Assembly: GCA_021202305.1 (NCBI GenBank)
Contig: JAJQDG010000109.1
Coordinates: forward strand, 1-19,198
DNA: 19,198 nucleotides
Direction: 5' to 3'
DNA from: Candidatus Gastranaerophilales bacterium
GTDB lineage: Bacteria > Cyanobacteriota > Vampirovibrionia > Gastranaerophilales > Gastranaerophilaceae
A model generated the notes under the pieces. That model made no database searches. It was not told where the DNA came from and worked only from the letters and a program-made list of their open reading frames with translations. The number at the start of each line of letters is the position of its first letter. The first letter of the stretch is position 1. Positions 14,863 to 19,198 of this stretch are shown piece after piece. Both the position numbers and the translations under genes were made by a program.

Positions 14863-14891
14863 TTGCATAATCTTGTTTAATATCGTAAAAT
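14863..14891 (+). promoter_or_regulatory. Probable sigma-70-type promoter for the TPR gene
   Basis: TTGCAT (14863-14868) and TAAAAT (14886-14891) are separated by 17 nt, placed in the 60-bp gap after the second M16 gene. The transcript would begin about 20 nt before the TTG start at 14918, just ahead of GAAGGAAG. No terminator is visible before it, so read-through from the upstream operon is also likely. Confidence 0.5.
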
Positions 14892-14917
14892 CTTATTATC
14901 GAAGGAAGTGTAGAGTT

Positions 14918-16510
14918 TTGGCAAACTTAAAAGAGATAAATAAAAAAATTGAAACATTTAAACACAGGGGTGAAATTCAAAAGGCTATTGAATATTGCCA
15001 ATCCGTTCTTATGCAGGAGCCTTCTAATACCGAGTTAAATGTACGTCTGGGTGATTTATATATGGATTGGCATCTGGATGTTTATCAGGCAAAACAATAT
15101 ATTGATGAAGCCATAATGCAGTACCAGAAAGCGTTGGAAAATCTTGTTGATAACGGCGAAATTTATTATAAAATAGGGTTTGCTTTTTTCCATAAAGGCG
15201 AACTCGACCGCGCATTAAGTTATTTTGAAATGGCTTTGAAAAATAATGCGGATAAAGCCCAGTGCCACTTTATGATTGCAAATTGCTACAAGAAAAAAGA
15301 AAGATACACTGATGCTCTTGAAGAAGTGGAAAAAGCCTTAAAATCTACATTTTTAAAAACGTCAAGAATGCATTATCTTAAACACAGGCTGCTTCGGATT
15401 GCATTTTTCTCTAACGAAAATTCAAAATTCAAAAGCAATATTGAACTTATAATGTCATATTTAACGCTTCCTTTTGATAAAGAAGCAAAAAAGGACGTTG
15501 CTAAAAAGCTTAAAATTTTCAGTATTGCAAAAGAACTTTATCTTGCTGCGTGCGCTGCAAGGCAGCAGCATTATTTAGATGCTGTCAATTATTATTCAAT
15601 GGCAATTGATAAAATGCCGGGATTTACCACGCTGTATTGTCTTTTAGGTGATATTTACAGAATTTTAGGCAAGCACGAAGAAGCAATTGTTGAATATAAA
15701 ATGGCAAGGTGGATTGATTCTTTATACCTTCCTGCTTATGTCGGGCTTGTTCAGGCTTATGAGGAAATGGGCGAGTATGAATCTGCAATTGAAACTTATA
15801 AAAAGTTTATTGCCATTCACCCAAATAACCCGATTCTTCACAGCCAGATTGCAAATTTGTATTTTATGAAAGGCGAGCATAAAAGAGCAGTTTCTCATTA
15901 TGAAAGCGCCGTTTTATTGAACCCCGGGCATGAAAAAGCGCCTGAATTTGCGCAGACATTGGGCTTTTTGCTCCAGCATTTTCTTGAAAATAATGAAGCC
16001 GCTGTATTGGCATTCCTTACGGCTTATGTTTTAGATCCGGCAAATCTTGAAATATATATTGGCCTTGGCGCTGCGTTTTACGAAAAGGAAGATTACGTTA
16101 ATGCGCTTAAAGTGTACAGAAGGGCGATTGAGCTTCAGCCGAATAATGCAAAAATTCACTGTAATTTGGGCTTTTTGCTGTGGGGGCTGGGCAATTTGAC
16201 AGAGGCTATATCCGAATATGAACTTTCAATTAAATATGCTCCTGATTATGCCATAGCTCATAACAATTTAGGGGTTATTTATCTTGATGATCTGGCTCAA
16301 ATTCAGCGTGCGGCGGATTGTTTCAAAAATGCTCTTGAGTATGATCCAAATTATGCCCTTGCGCACTATAATTACGCAAGATGTCTTTCCATAAAAGGCG
16401 AAAAGGTTGAAGCTGCCAAATATTACAGAGCCGCGCTTGATATTAATGCCATTACAAAAGAAATGGATCCGAACGAAATTCAAGACAGATTGAACAGTCT
16501 TTTTGAATAA
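14918..16510 (+). CDS. TPR-repeat protein of 530 residues
   Basis: A cytoplasmic protein (no signal peptide or membrane segment) built almost wholly of tetratricopeptide repeats. Examples are YYKIGFAFFHKGELDRALSYF, LLGDIYRILGKHEEAIVEY, HSQIANLYFMKGEHKRAVSHY, YIGLGAAFYEKEDYVNALKVY and HCNLGFLLWGLGNLTEAISEY. I count at least eight likely repeats, with a degenerate helical stretch around 155-215. The start is a TTG with AAGGAAG 9 nt upstream, giving MANLKEINKKIETF. An earlier in-frame TTG at 14873 has no ribosome binding site. It is a protein-binding scaffold with no identifiable partner. The ABC permeases follow after 48 nt, but a functional link is not implied. Confidence 0.88.
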   Translation: MANLKEINKKIETFKHRGEIQKAIEYCQSVLMQEPSNTELNVRLGDLYMDWHLDVYQAKQYIDEAIMQYQKALENLVDNGEIYYKIGFAFFHKGELDRALSYFEMALKNNADKAQCHFMIANCYKKKERYTDALEEVEKALKSTFLKTSRMHYLKHRLLRIAFFSNENSKFKSNIELIMSYLTLPFDKEAKKDVAKKLKIFSIAKELYLAACAARQQHYLDAVNYYSMAIDKMPGFTTLYCLLGDIYRILGKHEEAIVEYKMARWIDSLYLPAYVGLVQAYEEMGEYESAIETYKKFIAIHPNNPILHSQIANLYFMKGEHKRAVSHYESAVLLNPGHEKAPEFAQTLGFLLQHFLENNEAAVLAFLTAYVLDPANLEIYIGLGAAFYEKEDYVNALKVYRRAIELQPNNAKIHCNLGFLLWGLGNLTEAISEYELSIKYAPDYAIAHNNLGVIYLDDLAQIQRAADCFKNALEYDPNYALAHYNYARCLSIKGEKVEAAKYYRAALDINAITKEMDPNEIQDRLNSLFE

Positions 16511-16540
16511 CCGGTTGGAGCAATAAATATTTTACAAGCC

Positions 16541-16549
16541 TGATATAGA
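16541..16549 (+). promoter_or_regulatory. Possible extended -10 promoter immediately before the permease gene
   Basis: TGATATAGA resembles an extended -10 (TG-N-TATAAT, 4 of 6 in the hexamer). With normal spacing the transcript would start at about 16556, 3 nt ahead of the ATG at 16559, which lacks a ribosome binding site. The pattern resembles the def promoter but is much weaker, and no convincing -35 was found. Confidence 0.25.
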
Positions 16550-16558
16550 ATTGAATTT

Positions 16559-17527
16559 ATGCCTATTTGGATGTATATATTTAAAAGAATTTTGCAAAGC
16601 GTACCTATAATAATTTTGGTTACGCTCATAAGTTTTTTTCTTATAAGGCTGTCGCCGGTTGACCCTTTAGCGGAATTAAAATTAAATCCTGCCGTTTCAA
16701 AACAAACCGTAGAACATGAAATAAAGCGTCTGGGTCTGGATAAACCCATTTTATTTCAATATTTTTATTGGGGCAAAAATTTCATCAAAGGCGATATGGG
16801 AACAACAACAACCGGCGAGAAAGTGTCCTCTAAAATAAAAGAAAGGGCGGCAAATACGCTCATTCTTTCTTTAAATGTAATTTTTTGGACATGGATAATA
16901 GGTATTCCGCTCGGGATTATTGCCGCGCTTAACTATAGAAGCATATTTGACAGGCTTTTAACACTTTTTTCAAGCGCCGGTATGGCAATACCTTCCTTTT
17001 TCTTTGCGGTTTTACTTTTGATTTTTGCGCAAAAAACAGGGCTGTTTCCAATCGGCGGGCTTACAAGCGCCAATTTTTACACGCTTTCGGCTGTAAATAA
17101 AATTTTAGACATATTGCATCACCTTTTTTTGCCGACTTTTGTTTTAACTACTCTTTCCCTTGCGGGACTTTCAAGACAAATGCGTGCGAATTTGCTTGAT
17201 GTTTTGGATTCTGATTATGTAAAATATGCAATTGCAAAAGGAATTCCAAGAAAAAAAGTTATAATAAAACACGCGCTTAGAAATGCCGTAAATCCGCTTG
17301 TTACAATGCTTGGATTTGAATTTGCGGGTTTATTATCGGGCGCTGCATTAACCGAATATGTTTTTCAATACCCGGGGCTCGGGCGTTTGATTTTAGAAGC
17401 GGTTATGAAATCAGATATAAATCTTGTTATGGCAGGGCTTGTTATAGGCTCTTTAATGCTTGTTTTAGGGAATATAATATCGGATATTCTGCTCAGGCTT
17501 GTTGACCCCAGAGTGGGGGCAAATTAA
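16559..17527 (+). CDS. ABC transporter permease, dipeptide/oligopeptide (DppB/OppB) type
   Basis: A 322-residue inner-membrane permease. It has the N-terminal transmembrane helix typical of DppB (YIFKRILQSVPIIILVTLISF), an extracytoplasmic segment with LGLDKPILFQYFYW and GDMGTT, then about five more helices. The cytoplasmic EAA loop that docks the ATPase is at 219-246 (DYVKYAIAKGIPRKKVIIKHALRNAVNP), and the C-terminal ends LRLVDPRVGAN. Length and motifs are standard. The ATG at 16559 has no clear ribosome binding site; a second in-frame ATG at 16571 is possible. It is joined to the next permease by a TAATG overlap, so the two should form a heterodimeric channel. The substrate could be peptides, nickel or another solute and cannot be decided here. 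Confidence 0.93.
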   Translation: MPIWMYIFKRILQSVPIIILVTLISFFLIRLSPVDPLAELKLNPAVSKQTVEHEIKRLGLDKPILFQYFYWGKNFIKGDMGTTTTGEKVSSKIKERAANTLILSLNVIFWTWIIGIPLGIIAALNYRSIFDRLLTLFSSAGMAIPSFFFAVLLLIFAQKTGLFPIGGLTSANFYTLSAVNKILDILHHLFLPTFVLTTLSLAGLSRQMRANLLDVLDSDYVKYAIAKGIPRKKVIIKHALRNAVNPLVTMLGFEFAGLLSGAALTEYVFQYPGLGRLILEAVMKSDINLVMAGLVIGSLMLVLGNIISDILLRLVDPRVGAN

Positions 17528-18582
17528 TGATTAAATTTTTTAAAAAAGATAAATTGGGCGCTCTTTCTTTTTTTGTACTGGTTTTTTTGTATCTTGCAAT
17601 ACTTTTTGCTTCCTTTTTATCGCCCTACGAAAAAAATTATTCAAACAGAAAACTTTCCTATGCGCCCCCGAGCAATATATATATGATAACGCCCGAAGGA
17701 AAAATCTCGGCGCCCTATACTTATAATTGGGTGCGCAAGTTTAATCCGCATACTTTAAATTTAGATTTTAGCGAAGATAGAAGCCAAAGGCATTATCTTA
17801 AATTTTTTGGCGAAGGGTTTGAATATAAACTATTTGGAATTTTTAAAACAAAAAGGCATTTTATAACGACCGATACAAATGGCGGATTGCATTTTTTAGG
17901 CTGCGATATAAACGGCAGAGATAATTTTTCAAGACTTTTATACGGCGGAAGAATTTCACTTACCATAGGTTTTTTAGCGCTTTTGATTTCTTTTCCGATA
18001 GGGCTTATCTACGGGGGAATTTCAGGATACTTTGGCGGTGTTATTGACAATATTTTAATGAGAATATCAGAAGCGGTTATGTCAATTCCCACCTTTTATC
18101 TTTTAATTATTCTCGCCGCTATTTTGCCTTCTAATATGACAAGTCAGGAAAGATTTGCGCTAATTACAATAATTCTTGCTTTTATCGGCTGGGCGGGTTT
18201 TGCGCGCGTTGTAAGAGGCATGGTGCTTTCAATTAAAAATGAAGATTATGTAAAGGCTGCAAAAAGTATAGGACAGACTGATTTTAAGATAATTTTGCGC
18301 CATATTTTGCCCCAGACTTCAAGCTATGTAATAATTGCAATAGCGCTTTCAATACCTTCTTTTATACTGGCTGAATCAGGTTTAAGTTTTTTGGGGCTTG
18401 GCATTCAGCAGCCTGATGCAAGCTGGGGCAACATGCTTAAAGAAGCGCAGGAATTTGCAAATATAATGTACCGCCCCTGGCTTTTAGCACCCGGATTTTT
18501 AATTTTTATTGCGGTTTTGTCTTATAACATAATAGGCGATACAATTAGAGATGTATTAGACCCTAAGAGTAAAACATGTTAA
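17527..18582 (+). CDS. ABC transporter permease, DppC/OppC type with large periplasmic insert
   Basis: The partner permease, 351 residues and about 50 longer than E. coli DppC. After the first membrane helix (about 11-32) there is an extracytoplasmic insert at about 45-122 rich in aromatic residues (YTYNWVRKF, FFGEGFEYKLFG, KTKRHFITTD). The standard LGCDINGRDNFSRLLYGGRISL then leads into the five-helix core. The EAA loop is at 240-263 (DYVKAAKSIGQTDFKIILRHILPQ) and the family ending IGDTIRDVLDP is intact. Inserts of this kind occur in several DppC-type permeases, such as the YejE group, and probably contact the binding protein. Start and stop overlap both neighbours (TAATG before, 7 nt with the MgtC-like gene after). 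Confidence 0.92.
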   Translation: MIKFFKKDKLGALSFFVLVFLYLAILFASFLSPYEKNYSNRKLSYAPPSNIYMITPEGKISAPYTYNWVRKFNPHTLNLDFSEDRSQRHYLKFFGEGFEYKLFGIFKTKRHFITTDTNGGLHFLGCDINGRDNFSRLLYGGRISLTIGFLALLISFPIGLIYGGISGYFGGVIDNILMRISEAVMSIPTFYLLIILAAILPSNMTSQERFALITIILAFIGWAGFARVVRGMVLSIKNEDYVKAAKSIGQTDFKIILRHILPQTSSYVIIAIALSIPSFILAESGLSFLGLGIQQPDASWGNMLKEAQEFANIMYRPWLLAPGFLIFIAVLSYNIIGDTIRDVLDPKSKTC

Positions 18583-19198
18583 ACAATTTTATACTGAACG
18601 CAGATTTTTATATAACGGTTATATTGCGCCTTACCGTTGCAATTTGCCTTGCTTCGCTTTTGGGAGTGGAACGCGAATTGACAGGAAAAGTGGCAGGGCT
18701 TAGAACCCATATTCTGGTTTGTGCAGGTGCTTGCGTTTTTACGCTTTTATCGATTTACGGTTTTAAAATGGCAGTTACCGAAGGTTTTTCGGGAGTTAAT
18801 GACCCTGCAAGAATCGGTGCGCAAATAATAACAGGTATTGGTTTTATCGGTGCCGGAACAATAATGCGTACCGGCTCCAATATTTTAGGTATAACAACCG
18901 CAGCAACCTTGTGGATGTCCGCTGCAATCGGCATGGCATGCGGCTGCGGACTGTTTTCAATCGGTGTTTTTGCAACTTTTTCTACGCTTTTCGTGCTTAT
19001 TTTGATAAGACAATTTGAAAGAAATTTTTTGTCGGACTATTTAAAAAAATACAGGAATGTAAAAATAAATATAGTTTGCACGGTTCAAGATATTGAAAGC
19101 GTAAATAAAATTATTGATGAACATTTTTCAAATATTTCAAAAATTGAAAAACGCATTTCAGCTGACGGCGAACTTGTTGTAAAGCTTATGGTTACAAC
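18576..19198 (+). CDS. MgtC/SapB family membrane protein (C-terminus off the right edge)
   Basis: The frame is open from the ATG at 18576 to the window end, giving 207 codons. The family signature is clear: LLGVERELTGKVAGLRTHILVCAG (28-51) with the conserved ERE, then DPARIGAQIITGIGFIGAGTIM (77-97) and GITTAATLWMSAAIGMACG (105-123). There are four hydrophobic helices, and from about residue 145 a soluble C-terminal domain begins, of the ACT-like type found in many MgtC relatives. The ATG overlaps the permease gene by 7 nt, with TAAGAG 7 nt upstream. MgtC proteins affect Mg limitation and, in pathogens, ATP synthase and survival, but most homologues in commensals have no assigned role. Confidence 0.9.
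   Translation, partial: MLNNFILNADFYITVILRLTVAICLASLLGVERELTGKVAGLRTHILVCAGACVFTLLSIYGFKMAVTEGFSGVNDPARIGAQIITGIGFIGAGTIMRTGSNILGITTAATLWMSAAIGMACGCGLFSIGVFATFSTLFVLILIRQFERNFLSDYLKKYRNVKINIVCTVQDIESVNKIIDEHFSNISKIEKRISADGELVVKLMVT

Overview
The window is AT-rich, tightly packed bacterial chromosome with no tRNA, rRNA, insertion sequence or CRISPR array that I can see. The best guess for the source is a non-photosynthetic relative of Cyanobacteria (Vampirovibrionia/Melainabacteria, Gastranaerophilales type). The PRPP synthetase reads like cyanobacterial Prs over long stretches (QPICNPVNENL, IPYYGYARQDRK and a C-terminal SVSSLF), and the codon use is strongly A/T-ending. This is a judgement from memory of these families, not from a search; a Firmicute-like origin cannot be excluded.

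Region 1 (1-6205, minus strand) reads as one long operon in the order tmk, a secreted TPR protein, glmU, prs, a type-4 uracil-DNA glycosylase, and a long coiled-coil protein that runs off the left edge. Most joins are overlaps (16 nt tmk/TPR, a 4-nt ATGA glmU/prs, a 4-nt TTGA prs/udg), so translational coupling is likely. The theme is nucleotide supply, cell-wall precursor supply (UDP-GlcNAc) and uracil repair.

Region 2 (6206-8150) is a divergent promoter region, then on the plus strand a cysteine-rich NifU-like scaffold protein and a GGGtGRT-family protein, closed by a clear rho-independent terminator. This conserved pair has no firmly established function that I know of.

Region 3 (8151-10436) is the most unusual part. 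Two tandem paralogues share an almost identical N-terminal EF-hand-like module and a coiled coil, but carry unrelated C-terminal peptidoglycan hydrolase domains: a glucosaminidase-like domain in the first and a lysozyme-like domain in the second. Neither has a Sec signal peptide. The first has a near-consensus flagellar-type sigma-28 promoter (TAAAGTTT-N11-AACGATAA), and the second has a diverged version of the same promoter, including a shared upstream TTGTAACAA box. A GC-rich, strongly structured stretch follows the second gene.

Region 4 (10437-14857) is def, fmt, aroH-type chorismate mutase and a catalytic/non-catalytic pair of M16 peptidase-like proteins, all overlapping or nearly touching. 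The def promoter has a perfect extended -10 only 6 nt before the ATG, so its mRNA is probably leaderless.

Region 5 (14858-19198) holds a 530-residue TPR protein with its own promoter, two oligopeptide/dipeptide-type ABC permeases and the start of an MgtC/SapB membrane protein, which runs off the right edge. No ATPase or substrate-binding protein for the transporter lies in the window. No gene-free stretch exceeds 300 bases.
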